Positions 44,947 to 52,568 of a stretch of DNA of 64,000 nucleotides are shown piece by piece (within the stretch, counting starts at the first letter, position 1; each line of letters opens with the position of its first letter). The position numbers and the translations under genes are program-made. This DNA comes from Caulobacter zeae. Its GTDB lineage: Bacteria; Pseudomonadota; Alphaproteobacteria; Caulobacterales; Caulobacteraceae. The notes under the pieces are model-generated. The model saw only the letters and a program-made list of their open reading frames with translations, had not been told where the DNA came from and searched no databases. Where the stretch lies: contig NZ_PJRS01000049.1 in assembly GCF_002858925.1 (NCBI RefSeq), positions 310,001 through 374,000 of the forward strand, read 5' to 3'.

Positions 44947-45950
44947 CCACCGACACCCCGATGATCTTCGCCATTCCCTCCAAGGGCCGCCTGAAGGAAC
45001 AGGTCGAGGCCTGGCTGGCCGAATGCGGCTTCCGGGTCGAGATGACCGGCGGCGCGCGCGGCTATTCGGCCGAGCTGTCGGGCCTGCCCGGCGTCTCGGT
45101 GCGCCTGCTGTCGGCGGGCGACATCGCCGCCGGCCTCGACAGCGGCGACCTGCACCTGGGCGTTACTGGTGAAGACCTGCTGCGCGAGCGCGGCGACGAC
45201 ATGGACAGCCGGGTGATGCTGCTGCGCGCCCTGGGCTTTGGCCGCGCCGACCTGGTGGTGACCGCGCCCAAGAGTTGGCTCGACGTCGACACCATGGCCG
45301 ACATCGACGAGGTCGGGCACCTGCATCTGGCCAAGACCGGCCGTCGCCTGCGGGTGGCCACCAAGTACGTCACCCAGACGCGGGCCTTCTTCGCTCGCCA
45401 CGGCGTCGCCGACTACCGCATCGTCGAGAGCAGCGGCGCCACCGAGGGGGCTCCGGCCGCCGGTGCGGCCGAGCTGGTGGTCGATATCACCACCACCGGC
45501 GCCACCCTGGCCGCCAACGGGCTGAAGGTGCTGTCCGACGGCGTGATCCTGAAGAGCCAGGCCCAGCTGACCGCCTCGCTGGTCACGCCGTGGACCGAGG
45601 GGCAGCTCGACAGCCTGGCGCGCCTGCTGTCGGTGGTCGAGGCCAAGGGCCGCGCCCGCACCCTGGCTACTCTGGTCTGGCCCGCCGAGCAGGACGCCGC
45701 CGGCCAGGCCGCCGTCGCTCCGTTCGTCGAGGCCGGAGGCTCGCGCCGGGCCAACGGCGCCCTGCTGGCGACCGGCGACCTGTTCGCCGCCGCCGCGGCC
45801 CTGGCCCAGGCAGGCGTCGAACCGGTCACAGTGTCGCGTCCAGACTACGTGTTCGAATCCCGCTCGGCGGTGCTGGAGGCGCTCAAGGGGCGGTTGAACG
45901 GCCGATATTTGACAAGTATGTCAAAAATTACTGAACCGAACGGTGCTTAG
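44943..45950 (+). CDS. hisG: ATP phosphoribosyltransferase, short form with C-terminal extension
   Basis: 335 residues. HisG joins ATP to PRPP in the first step of histidine synthesis. The core (FAIPSKGRLKEQ, LGVTGEDLL and the PRPP-binding ELVVDITTTGATLAANGLK) is of the short type that requires HisZ. The short form normally ends near residue 230; here about 100 residues follow (from EAKGRARTL to the end), ending with VTVSRPDYVFESRSAVLEAL, which does not obviously resemble the histidine-binding ACT-like domain of long HisG. ATG 44943 overlaps the hisZ stop. The last codons lie in an AT-rich patch with a TTTGACA repeat. Confidence 0.92.
   Translation: MTTDTPMIFAIPSKGRLKEQVEAWLAECGFRVEMTGGARGYSAELSGLPGVSVRLLSAGDIAAGLDSGDLHLGVTGEDLLRERGDDMDSRVMLLRALGFGRADLVVTAPKSWLDVDTMADIDEVGHLHLAKTGRRLRVATKYVTQTRAFFARHGVADYRIVESSGATEGAPAAGAAELVVDITTTGATLAANGLKVLSDGVILKSQAQLTASLVTPWTEGQLDSLARLLSVVEAKGRARTLATLVWPAEQDAAGQAAVAPFVEAGGSRRANGALLATGDLFAAAAALAQAGVEPVTVSRPDYVFESRSAVLEALKGRLNGRYLTSMSKITEPNGA
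45908..45925. promoter_or_regulatory. TTTGACA inverted repeat at the 3' end of hisG
   Basis: TTTGACA-AGTA-TGTCAAA, perfect 7-bp arms with a 4-bp spacer, located in the last codons of hisG. A TGTCAAA half-site follows at 45982, and a related site lies at 46211-46230. It looks like an operator for a regulator of the following transcript. Confidence 0.45.
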
Positions 45951-46026
45951 TTTGACTAAAGCGTCCAAACTACGGGGCTGATGTCAAAAAAACGTCGAAC
46001 CCCTTATGGAATCTAGATCGTTGCCG

Positions 46027-46055
46027 TTGACACGATCTCGGTTTTGCCGTTTTCT
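46027..46055 (+). promoter_or_regulatory. Candidate promoter of the small RNA
   Basis: TTGACA at 46027-46032, 17-bp spacing, then TTTTCT at 46050-46055. The -35 is consensus; the -10 is poor. It would start a transcript near 46062. Confidence 0.4.
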
Positions 46056-46061
46056 GACTGG

Positions 46062-46183
46062 GCAAGAGAGAAACGGGTCCACAGAGAACCCCCTCTCTTC
46101 GGCGTTTCGGGGAGGAAACGCCCGCCTAGATCGAATGATCGAGAAATAGCCAGACCCGCTGCGTTTATCCCCCGCAGCGGGTC
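46062..46183 (+). ncRNA. Candidate small RNA
   Basis: About 120 bases with three stems: a perfect 7-bp outer pair AAGAGAG (46064-46070) with CTCTCTT (46093-46099), a perfect 8-bp hairpin GGCGTTTC/GAAACGCC (46101-46122) with exposed loop GGGGAG, and a terminator-like 10-bp hairpin (46153-46183). A single-stranded linker joins the last two. There is no ORF with an SD. No known sRNA family is recognised. The loop could pair with a C-rich mRNA target. The 5' end is inferred from the promoter candidate only. Confidence 0.5.
46153..46183 (+). terminator. Terminator hairpin of the candidate sRNA
   Basis: GACCCGCTGC / GCAGCGGGTC, perfect 10-bp stem with an 11-base loop, followed by TTGGTGT. The weak U tract lowers certainty. 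It could also end hisG transcription. Confidence 0.65.
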
Positions 46184-46210
46184 TTGGTGTATCTGGGCTC
46201 TGGCTTTCAT

Positions 46211-46230
46211 TTTTGACAAAAGTATCAAAA
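46211..46230. promoter_or_regulatory. Second TTTGACA-type inverted repeat
   Basis: TTTTGACA...TATCAAAA with an imperfect centre (CAAAAGTA), 28 bp after the sRNA terminator. It shares TTTGACAA and GTAT-TCAAA blocks with the site at 45908. No gene begins downstream in either direction close by. Confidence 0.35.
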
Positions 46231-46287
46231 AAGACGAACGTGCGTTTGAGCGTGGCCGTTGGCGTTTCCGCGCCTGCAAATCAGTTC

Positions 46288-46432
46288 GTCATCCCGGGCG
46301 GAGGTCCGCGCAGCGGACCGCAGACCCGGGACCCAGGCGGGTGGGCGCGATGCCGAGGTTCACCCTCCCCCCAGCGGTTGCGAACGGCCCCTGGGTCCCG
46401 GCTCTCCGCCCCACGCGCTCCGGCCGGGATGA
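46288..46432. repeat. Palindromic repeat, family C (GTCATCCCGG type)
   Basis: Nested inverted repeats: outer GTCATCCCGG / CCGGGATGAC, inner CGGGACCCAGG (46327-46337) with CCTGGGTCCCG (46389-46399), and a hairpin GGTCCGC-GCA-GCGGACC. A single long intergenic palindrome of the type dispersed in many alphaproteobacterial genomes. It also separates the sRNA locus from the convergent MarR-GNAT gene. Confidence 0.75.
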
Positions 46433-46447
46433 CGCGGAGGGGGACGG

Positions 46448-47377
46448 TTACGCGCTTAAGTCCAGCGACCAGATCTGGTCGACCAGGTCCTGGCCGAACC
46501 GCCGGCAGGGCGTCTCCTCGATCACCTGGAAGCCCGCCCGCTGATAAAGTTTCCGCGCGGCGCTCAGGACCGTGACGGTCCACAGGTCCAGCCGCTGGTA
46601 GCCCAGGGCCCGAGCGCGGGCGACGCAGGCCTCGACCAGCATCTGGCCCACGCCCATGCCGCGCGCGTCGGGTTCCACATAGAGCAGCCGCAGCTTGGCC
46701 GCGCCGGGCGTCTCGCCCTGGACGAGGAAGATCGAGCCGACCATCCGGCCGTCGGCCTGGGCGATCCAGGCGTCGTCCCGGGTCGGATCGAAATTGCGGT
46801 GGAAACCCGCGACGATCTCGGCCACCAGGGCCTCGTGGTCGCGACCCCAGCCGTACTCGGCGGCGTAGATCACGCCCTGGCGGGCGGCGACCATGCCAAG
46901 ATCGCCGGGCTCCAGGCCGCGCAGCGTCGCGGCGGGCGGGACGTCGTCTTTGAACACCGCATTGATGTCGCGAGCGGCGTCCAGCAGCCGGGTCCGGCGC
47001 AGCGGGTGCAGGCGCTCTATCAGGACGCCGACGCTGGCCTTGGTGTTGGTCTCCAGGGCAGCGTACGCCGCTCGACCCTCATTGGTCAGCGACAGCAGCT
47101 GGTGGCGGCCGTGGGCCGGGCTCTCGCGCGTCGTGACCAGGCCGCGCTCGGTGAAGCGCTTGAGCGTGCGGCTGACCTGGGCCGGGTCCAGGCCCAGGGC
47201 GCGGACGATCTCGGCGGCCACGGGGTCGACGCGCGTCGCCAGTTCGTACAGCACGCGGGCTTCGCTCAGCGTGAAGGGGCTGCTGTCATAGTTGGCGTCC
47301 AGCAGGCCCAGCCGGCGCGTATAGGTCCGGTTGAAGGCCCGCAGGGTGGCGACGTCGTGGTCGTGCTGGCTGGTCAT
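46448..47377 (-). CDS. MarR-family regulator fused to GNAT acetyltransferase
   Basis: 309 residues. Residues 1-140 form a MarR winged helix-turn-helix (FTLSEARVLYEL, LGLDPAQVSRTLKRFTERGLV and the RHQLLSLTNEGRAAY wing). A GNAT acyltransferase follows (from about 150), with the acetyl-CoA pyrophosphate loop DARGMGVGQMLVE and YQRAGF near the C-terminus. The combined protein may acetylate a ligand that also controls DNA binding. ATG 47377 gives a family-like start. Two 13-bp palindromes upstream make autoregulation likely. Its stop is 15 bp from the family C repeat. Confidence 0.88.
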   Translation of the reverse strand: MTSQHDHDVATLRAFNRTYTRRLGLLDANYDSSPFTLSEARVLYELATRVDPVAAEIVRALGLDPAQVSRTLKRFTERGLVTTRESPAHGRHQLLSLTNEGRAAYAALETNTKASVGVLIERLHPLRRTRLLDAARDINAVFKDDVPPAATLRGLEPGDLGMVAARQGVIYAAEYGWGRDHEALVAEIVAGFHRNFDPTRDDAWIAQADGRMVGSIFLVQGETPGAAKLRLLYVEPDARGMGVGQMLVEACVARARALGYQRLDLWTVTVLSAARKLYQRAGFQVIEETPCRRFGQDLVDQIWSLDLSA

Positions 47378-47389
47378 GGCGACTCCGAT

Positions 47390-47431
47390 GTTGACGGAGT
47401 CAATATTCTCGCGTGTTGACTGAGTCAATAT
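47390..47431. promoter_or_regulatory. Tandem operator-like palindromes before the MarR-GNAT gene
   Basis: Two near-identical 17-bp units GTTGAC(G/T)GAGTCAATAT at 47390-47406 and 47415-47431, spaced exactly 25 bp. Each holds a 13-bp palindrome (TTGACGGAGTCAA and TTGACTGAGTCAA). They end 13 bp before the MarR-GNAT start, where a dimeric MarR would block transcription or translation initiation. Confidence 0.7.
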
Positions 47432-47441
47432 GCGGGGTCTG

Positions 47442-48407
47442 CTACAGCCCCAGGCCCTCCACCGACCGTTCCGCCAGCTTCGTCGCCGCCGCCGGGCTGA
47501 TGGCCACGGCCTTGCGGGCGTCGAGGTCGAAGGTGATGGCGCTGACGGTCGAGGTTCCCCACGCCTGTCCAGTATCGGGGTTCAGCAGCCAGTGGGCGCA
47601 GCGCATGACCCGGCCCTCGCTGCCGATCAGGCCCGAGCGCACCTCCAGCCGATCGCCCAGGCGCGGCCAGGCCAGGTAGACGATCCGGTATTCCAGCACG
47701 GCCCCGCCGACCCGGCCGGGCGCGGGGTCGGCCGCTTCGGCCACGATGTCGCGCAAGGGGGCGATGAAGGCGCCGATGCCGTCGGAGACCCGGCCGATGA
47801 ACTGTTCCGCCCGCATGCGCCCAAAGGCGTCGCTTTCGCCCGCGCCCAGGGCGCCCAGGCTGATACGCGTGAGGCCCAGCGCCTCGGCGCGGTCCAGGCT
47901 GGCCTGCGGGACGGCCGGCGACAGGTCGACGCTGCGGGCCTGGGCGCGCTCGGGGATCTCGACCATCAGGCCCTTGGCCCGTTCACGGACGATCGTCGGC
48001 CAGGGGAAGGCCTCGCCCTCGCGGGGCGTCACGTGGGCCACCGTGGTCTGGAAGGTGGCGGCCAGCTCGCCGGTGGCAGAATGGACCAGCAATTGCAGGA
48101 GTTTCGCCTCGCTGTCGCCGATCTCGATCACTCCGCCCAGCATGTGCAGCGGCGCGCCGGCATGGGCTTCCTTGAGGAACCGGATGTGGTGCTCGCGGAC
48201 CACCAGGGTGGCGTTGGCGTGCGGGGCGAAAGCGTGGGGCAGGCCCATTTCGGCCGCCAGGCCCACAAGCCCCTCCATCGCCCGGACGACGTAGAAGCGC
48301 ACGTTCATGTGCCCCATCTCGTCGCAGTCCCAGGTGTTGACCCCGCCCCGCCAGATCTCGACGCCGGGCCAAGTCTCCTGGCCAAGAGAGGCTGGGGCGT
48401 TGGTCAT
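47442..48407 (-). CDS. Double-hotdog acyl-thioesterase family protein
   Basis: 321 residues with two hotdog domains. The N-terminal domain has WDCDEMGHMNVRFYV, the 4HBT-type active-site Asp and helix; the second domain carries YRIVYLAWPRLGDRLEVRSG and WGTSTVSAITFDLDARKAV, a pair of hotdog strands. It probably hydrolyses an acyl-CoA or acyl-ACP; the substrate is unknown. No signal peptide. It is upstream of and in the same direction as the MarR-GNAT gene, whose operators lie between, so the regulator might act on its own promoter only. Confidence 0.78.
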   Translation of the reverse strand: MTNAPASLGQETWPGVEIWRGGVNTWDCDEMGHMNVRFYVVRAMEGLVGLAAEMGLPHAFAPHANATLVVREHHIRFLKEAHAGAPLHMLGGVIEIGDSEAKLLQLLVHSATGELAATFQTTVAHVTPREGEAFPWPTIVRERAKGLMVEIPERAQARSVDLSPAVPQASLDRAEALGLTRISLGALGAGESDAFGRMRAEQFIGRVSDGIGAFIAPLRDIVAEAADPAPGRVGGAVLEYRIVYLAWPRLGDRLEVRSGLIGSEGRVMRCAHWLLNPDTGQAWGTSTVSAITFDLDARKAVAISPAAATKLAERSVEGLGL

Positions 48408-48437
48408 GGTCGATCCCTGGAATGGCGGGGCCGAAAT

Positions 48438-48521
48438 CCTCGTCCTTCGACAGGCTCAGGAAGAGGATTTCTACTGCGCGGCCGGCAATAGCCCTCATCC
48501 TGAGCTTGTCGAAGGACGAGG
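48438..48521. repeat. Palindromic repeat, family B
   Basis: Second copy of the repeat at 11485: left arm 48438-48466 (CCTCGTCCTTCGACAGGCTC and onward) and right arm 48493-48521 (reverse complement with few changes). It lies between the thioesterase start and the Zur-like gene's stop. Confidence 0.8.
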
Positions 48522-48589
48522 GCGAGCCCTCTGTCGAAGCCAGCCTAGACGGCTTCTCCGCGCCACCGCAATCGCGCAGGCGCCCGCGC

Positions 48590-49072
48590 CTACTCCTTGC
48601 AGTCGGCGCAGCGACCGTGGGCCTCGATGGTCACGCCGGTCAGGGCGTAGCCGGCCGCCTGGCCCGCGGCGATGATATCGGCGGTGGCCGCCGGCTCGAA
48701 CTCGCGAGTGGCGCCGCAGCAGTCGCAGATCAGGAACGCGGCGGCGTGGCCGTCGGCCTCGCGCCGGCAGGCGACATAGGCGTTGAGGCTCTCGATGCGG
48801 TGGGCGAAGCCCTGCTTCTCGAGGAACTCCAGCGCGCGATAGACGGTCGGCGGCTTGGCCGGCGGCCCATCGACGGCGAAGGTCGAGATCAGGTCGTAGG
48901 CCTTCACAGGCTGGCCGGCTTGCAGCAGCAGTTCCAGCACCCGGCGACGCGGGGCGGTCAGGCGCTGTTCGGCCGCTGCGCAGCGGGTCTCGGCCGCCGC
49001 CAGTTCGGCGGTGAGCGCATCCCCGGCGACGCCGTGGTGGTGGTGGTCGTGATCGCACGCAATGTGGGCCAT
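48590..49072 (-). CDS. zur: Fur-family zinc regulator (Zur-like)
   Basis: 160 residues. A His-rich N-terminus (HDHHHH) precedes the winged helix (LTAPRRRVLELLLQAGQPVKAYDL, then PPTVYRALEFLEKQGFAHR). The dimerisation domain has the structural-zinc cysteine pairs CDCCG and CADCK near the C-terminus, as in Zur rather than Fur. It should repress zinc uptake genes when zinc is plentiful; none adjoin. A Zn-Fur alternative (Mur/PerR) is less likely because of the two CxxC motifs. Confidence 0.85.
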   Translation of the reverse strand: MAHIACDHDHHHHGVAGDALTAELAAAETRCAAAEQRLTAPRRRVLELLLQAGQPVKAYDLISTFAVDGPPAKPPTVYRALEFLEKQGFAHRIESLNAYVACRREADGHAAAFLICDCCGATREFEPAATADIIAAGQAAGYALTGVTIEAHGRCADCKE

Positions 49073-49108
49073 GGGCCACAGGTAGAGGGCCGGACGGTCC
49101 CGCGCAAG

Positions 49109-49879
49109 CTACAGCAGCGGCTTGGCCACCAGGGCGGTCTCGGCCTCGCACCGCAGCTTGTCGGGCGCCGGTGCGGTCTGGCGCACCGCGGTCATTTCGG
49201 CCCGCACCGCCGCCAGGTCGGCCTTGAAGGCGCGCGAGCTCTTCAGCGCCTTGTGCAGGTTGCGGGCGTTGCGGCGGCCGGCCTCGACCGAGCTCATGTT
49301 GTGCACGCCGCAGACCACCCGGCTCTCGCCGAACCCTTGCGCCCTGGCCAGGATCGCCGGGGCGCGGTCGGGGGCGGCCTCGGCCAGCAGCAGGCCCACG
49401 GTCCAGCCCCAGGTCGAGTGGCCGGAGGGATAGTCGGGCGACACCGCCAGGCCCACCGTCTTGGGCAGGCAGATCGGCGCGTCCTCGAACAGGTAGGGGC
49501 GGGGACGAAGGTGCTTGAACTTGGGGCCGGCCACGGCGGCGCGCACGTCGCCGCGCATCTTCTCCATCATCGCCAGGAGCTTCGGATTGGTCTGCGGCGT
49601 GATGCTGGCCCCCAGGGCGCAGGCATAGCCTTCGAGGATCCGGCTCTTGTCGGCGTCGGCCTGGGCCAGCGACCAGCGGGGACCGTCCTTCAGCGGGCGG
49701 GTGGCGCGGAAGATCTCGCGGTCGCGCCGCTCGGCGGCTGTCCCCTCCTTAGGCGGCGGGGGCAGGTGGTCGCGGGCGTCGAAGGCGCGCGGGTGCAGGT
49801 AGCGATCGTCGTCGTCGCCGGGCAGGGCGGAGCAGCTCGCCAGGGCGAGCGCGGCGACGGCGACGGTGGGCAGGCGCAT
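49109..49879 (-). CDS. PAP2-family acid phosphatase lipoprotein with altered third motif
   Basis: 256 residues. The lipobox LASC places Cys16 as the lipid anchor. The PAP2 / class A non-specific acid phosphatase layout is present: Lys120 with Arg127-Pro128 (motif 1), PSGH 151-154 (motif 2), and Ser186-Arg187 with the nucleophilic His193 (motif 3). The Asp that normally follows His by four residues is Ser197 (HNMSS). That Asp normally activates the histidine, so activity may be low or absent. ATG 49879 begins the signal sequence directly; the frame remains open further upstream to 50086, but that is rejected. Confidence 0.85.
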   Translation of the reverse strand: MRLPTVAVAALALASCSALPGDDDDRYLHPRAFDARDHLPPPPKEGTAAERRDREIFRATRPLKDGPRWSLAQADADKSRILEGYACALGASITPQTNPKLLAMMEKMRGDVRAAVAGPKFKHLRPRPYLFEDAPICLPKTVGLAVSPDYPSGHSTWGWTVGLLLAEAAPDRAPAILARAQGFGESRVVCGVHNMSSVEAGRRNARNLHKALKSSRAFKADLAAVRAEMTAVRQTAPAPDKLRCEAETALVAKPLL

Positions 49880-49941
49880 AGAAAAAGGGTCCCGGAAACT
49901 GCTTCCCGGGACCCTGCAATCTTGGCCTTCGCCGATCAAGC

Positions 49942-50991
49942 CTACTTGCCGAACAGCTTGTTCCAGCGCGGCTTCTCGCGGCCTTCCCAGGCCTTGCGGT
50001 GGTAGGCGTCGCTGGCGATCAGCGGCACCACGGTGGTGGCTTCGGCGAAGACCATCTGTTCGTAGGTGGTCGAGACCTTGCCCCACGAGGCGGCTTCCTT
50101 GAGGGTCGACGACGAGCAGGCGCCGTCGCGCACGTCGGCCACCGTGATCTGGATGGCGTACTTGTGCATGTCGGCCTCGACGCCGAGGATCTCGGCGCAG
50201 ACGACGGTGTCCTGGGCGAAGTTCTTGGGCACGCCGCCGCCGACCATGAACAGGCCGGTGGTGCCGGCCGCGATCTTGACGTCCGTCAGTTCACGGAAGT
50301 CGGCCACGGCGTCGATCATCAGGTAGGGCGCCTTCTCGGCGATCTTTTCCTTCTGGTGCTTGACCAGGCCGAAACCGGCCGAGCTGTCGACGAAGGCCGG
50401 GCAGAAGATCGGCACGCCTTCTTCGTAGGCGGTCTGGATCAGGCTGCCTTCCTTCTTGGCGTTGCCTTCCGACAGCCACTTGCCCATCTCCCAGATGAAC
50501 TCGCGCGAGGAATAGCCGCGCGGCTCCAGGCGATTGCAGATCTCGAGGATCGTGTGGTCGCAGGCCTGCAGTTCTTCTTCGTCGATATAGGTGTCGTAGA
50601 TGCGGTCGATGTAGTTGTCGCGCAGGACGTTGTCGTCGACCGGGCCGGCGGCCTGATAGTGCTTGAAGCCCAGGGCTTCGAAGAAGTCCATGTCGACGAT
50701 GCTGGCGCCGGTGGCGACCACGGCGTCGATCATGCCGTTCTTCACCATGTCGCGGTAGACGTGCATGCAGCCGCCGGCCGAGGTCGAACCGGCCAGGATC
50801 AGCCAGGTCGAGCAGCCCTTGTCGGCCAGGGCCATGTTGAAGATGTCGGCGGCGCGGGCGGTGTCGCGCGAGCTGAACGACATCTTGCGCATCGAGTCGA
50901 TGATCGGACGGGCGTCGTACGACTTGATGTCGACGTGCTCGACCACGGTCTGGAGCAGCTCGGCCTTGGTGTTCGGAACGGGAGCGTTCAT
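49942..50991 (-). CDS. Deoxyhypusine synthase-like protein (probable homospermidine-type polyamine synthase)
   Basis: 349 residues. Deoxyhypusine synthase moves an aminobutyl group from spermidine to a lysine of eIF5A; bacteria lack eIF5A, and bacterial relatives have been linked to homospermidine formation. The NAD-binding and spermidine pocket residues are recognisable, and the active-site Lys is kept in AASWGKV (about residue 305), equivalent to the SWGK of the human enzyme. The upstream gene encodes an ornithine/lysine decarboxylase, so putrescine or cadaverine would be made by the same operon. ATG 50991 starts MNAPVPNTKAEL; an upstream extension to 51084 is not family-like. Confidence 0.82.
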   Translation of the reverse strand: MNAPVPNTKAELLQTVVEHVDIKSYDARPIIDSMRKMSFSSRDTARAADIFNMALADKGCSTWLILAGSTSAGGCMHVYRDMVKNGMIDAVVATGASIVDMDFFEALGFKHYQAAGPVDDNVLRDNYIDRIYDTYIDEEELQACDHTILEICNRLEPRGYSSREFIWEMGKWLSEGNAKKEGSLIQTAYEEGVPIFCPAFVDSSAGFGLVKHQKEKIAEKAPYLMIDAVADFRELTDVKIAAGTTGLFMVGGGVPKNFAQDTVVCAEILGVEADMHKYAIQITVADVRDGACSSSTLKEAASWGKVSTTYEQMVFAEATTVVPLIASDAYHRKAWEGREKPRWNKLFGK

Positions 50992-51155
50992 CGCTTCGGT
51001 TTCCCTGACTTTGGACGCCCGTCGTTGGAACGAAGCCTTCGCCGGGACGGAGCGACCGACGGAGGCTGCAAATGCGAACCGCACCCGACGTTGTCTAACA
51101 TCGGGCGCGGCGCGCGGTTTAACTCAGAAACGGTCTACTGACGAAACACGTCCGT

Positions 51156-52415
51156 TTAGCGACGACGCTTGCGCTTGCCGGCGGCGCCCTTCGGACGAGA
51201 GAAGCGCACGACCTTGCGTTCCTCGGCCTCGGTGCGGACCATCGGGATCGAGCGCTTGGCCAGGCCGTACATCGAAGCCATCGGCGCGTCCTGCACCTCG
51301 ACGGTGTCGGTCTCGCCAAAGCCGTTGAAGCGGGTCGACATCGCCACGCCATAGGCGCCCAGCATGCCGATCTCGATGTAGTCGCCTTCGTCCACGCTTT
51401 CCGGCAGCCAGAACGGGCCGGGCATGTGGTCGACGCTGTCGCAGGTCGGGCCGTAGAAGCGGAAGGGCTTGAGGCCCTCTTCAACCACTTCGCCGTTCTT
51501 GCGGTACAGCTTCACCGGGAAGGGCCACTTCATGTGCGCCGCGTCGAACAGCGAGCCGTACGACCCGTCGTTCAGATAGAGCGCGTCGCCTTTCTTCAGC
51601 TCGACCTTGACCAGCAGCGACGAGGCCTCGGCGCACAGGGCGCGGCCCGGCTCGCACCACAGCTGCGTGGTCTCGTGGACCATCATCTCGGCGAAGCCGC
51701 GGTCGATGGCCGCCAGATATTCCGACAGGTCCGGCGGGACCATGCCCGGATAGATCGACGGGAAGCCGCCGCCGACGTCGACGACGTCGGCCAGCACGCC
51801 GGCGCGAACCAGCGCCCGCGAGGCCTGGGCCATCGCCGCCTGGTAGGCGGTGGGGCGCATGCACTGGCTGCCGACGTGGAACGACACGCCCATCAGGTCC
51901 TGCGTCGAGCGGCGGGCCGCCAGCAGCAGGGACGGGGCGTTGTGCAGATCGACGCCGAACTTGCCCGACAGCGAATAGGCCGCGCCTTCGGCCTGCACGC
52001 CCATGCGGACGATCAGGTTCAGGTCCTTGGCCTGGCCGGTGCTGTCGATGATCTTGGCCAGCTCCTCGTGCGTGTCGAACGAGAAGGTGCGAACCCCGTG
52101 GTCGAAATAGGCGGCCGAGATGGCGCGCCGGCTCTTGACCGGGTGCATGAAGGCCATGCGCGAGCCAGGAGCGTGCTCGGCCACGAGCTCGATCTCGGCC
52201 ACGGACGCGACGTCGAACGACCGCACGCCGGCGTCGACCAGCTCGCGGATCACCCACGGCGAAGGATTGGCCTTCACCGCGTAGAAAACGTCGCCTTTGA
52301 ATTCAGACTGGAACCAGCGCGCCGCTACCGACACCGCGTCCGGTCGCACGAGTGCGACAGGACGTTCCGGTGACCGCTCACGGACCAGGTCCAGGGGCGT
52401 GTGGTACGTGGACAA
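51156..52415 (-). CDS. PLP-dependent ornithine/lysine decarboxylase (alanine racemase fold)
   Basis: 419 residues. Group IV decarboxylases yield putrescine or cadaverine. The PLP-binding Lys48 is in FYAVKANPSP, with HVGSQ, a Gly-rich GGGFPS loop and the WCEPGRAL phosphate-binding motif. The second-barrel catalytic cysteine is in PTCDSVD near residue 330. The specificity residues do not settle ornithine against lysine. It is the first gene of the pair with the DHS-like enzyme (165 bp gap). The C-terminus ends in a Lys/Arg-rich tail (GAAGKRKRRR). Confidence 0.88.
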   Translation of the reverse strand: MSTYHTPLDLVRERSPERPVALVRPDAVSVAARWFQSEFKGDVFYAVKANPSPWVIRELVDAGVRSFDVASVAEIELVAEHAPGSRMAFMHPVKSRRAISAAYFDHGVRTFSFDTHEELAKIIDSTGQAKDLNLIVRMGVQAEGAAYSLSGKFGVDLHNAPSLLLAARRSTQDLMGVSFHVGSQCMRPTAYQAAMAQASRALVRAGVLADVVDVGGGFPSIYPGMVPPDLSEYLAAIDRGFAEMMVHETTQLWCEPGRALCAEASSLLVKVELKKGDALYLNDGSYGSLFDAAHMKWPFPVKLYRKNGEVVEEGLKPFRFYGPTCDSVDHMPGPFWLPESVDEGDYIEIGMLGAYGVAMSTRFNGFGETDTVEVQDAPMASMYGLAKRSIPMVRTEAEERKVVRFSRPKGAAGKRKRRR

Positions 52416-52568
52416 TGCACGTAACCCCCTGTTGGAAGTTAAACCCAGGCCGGCGTTAGCAGCGCTTTAGAGGACTTCGGGTCCGCCGGAGCCGTGCGAG
52501 ATAGGGGCATAGGCGAAGGATGTAAAGTCCCTTTTGATCGTGGCGGGCGAGGCGAATTGATCCACCGG

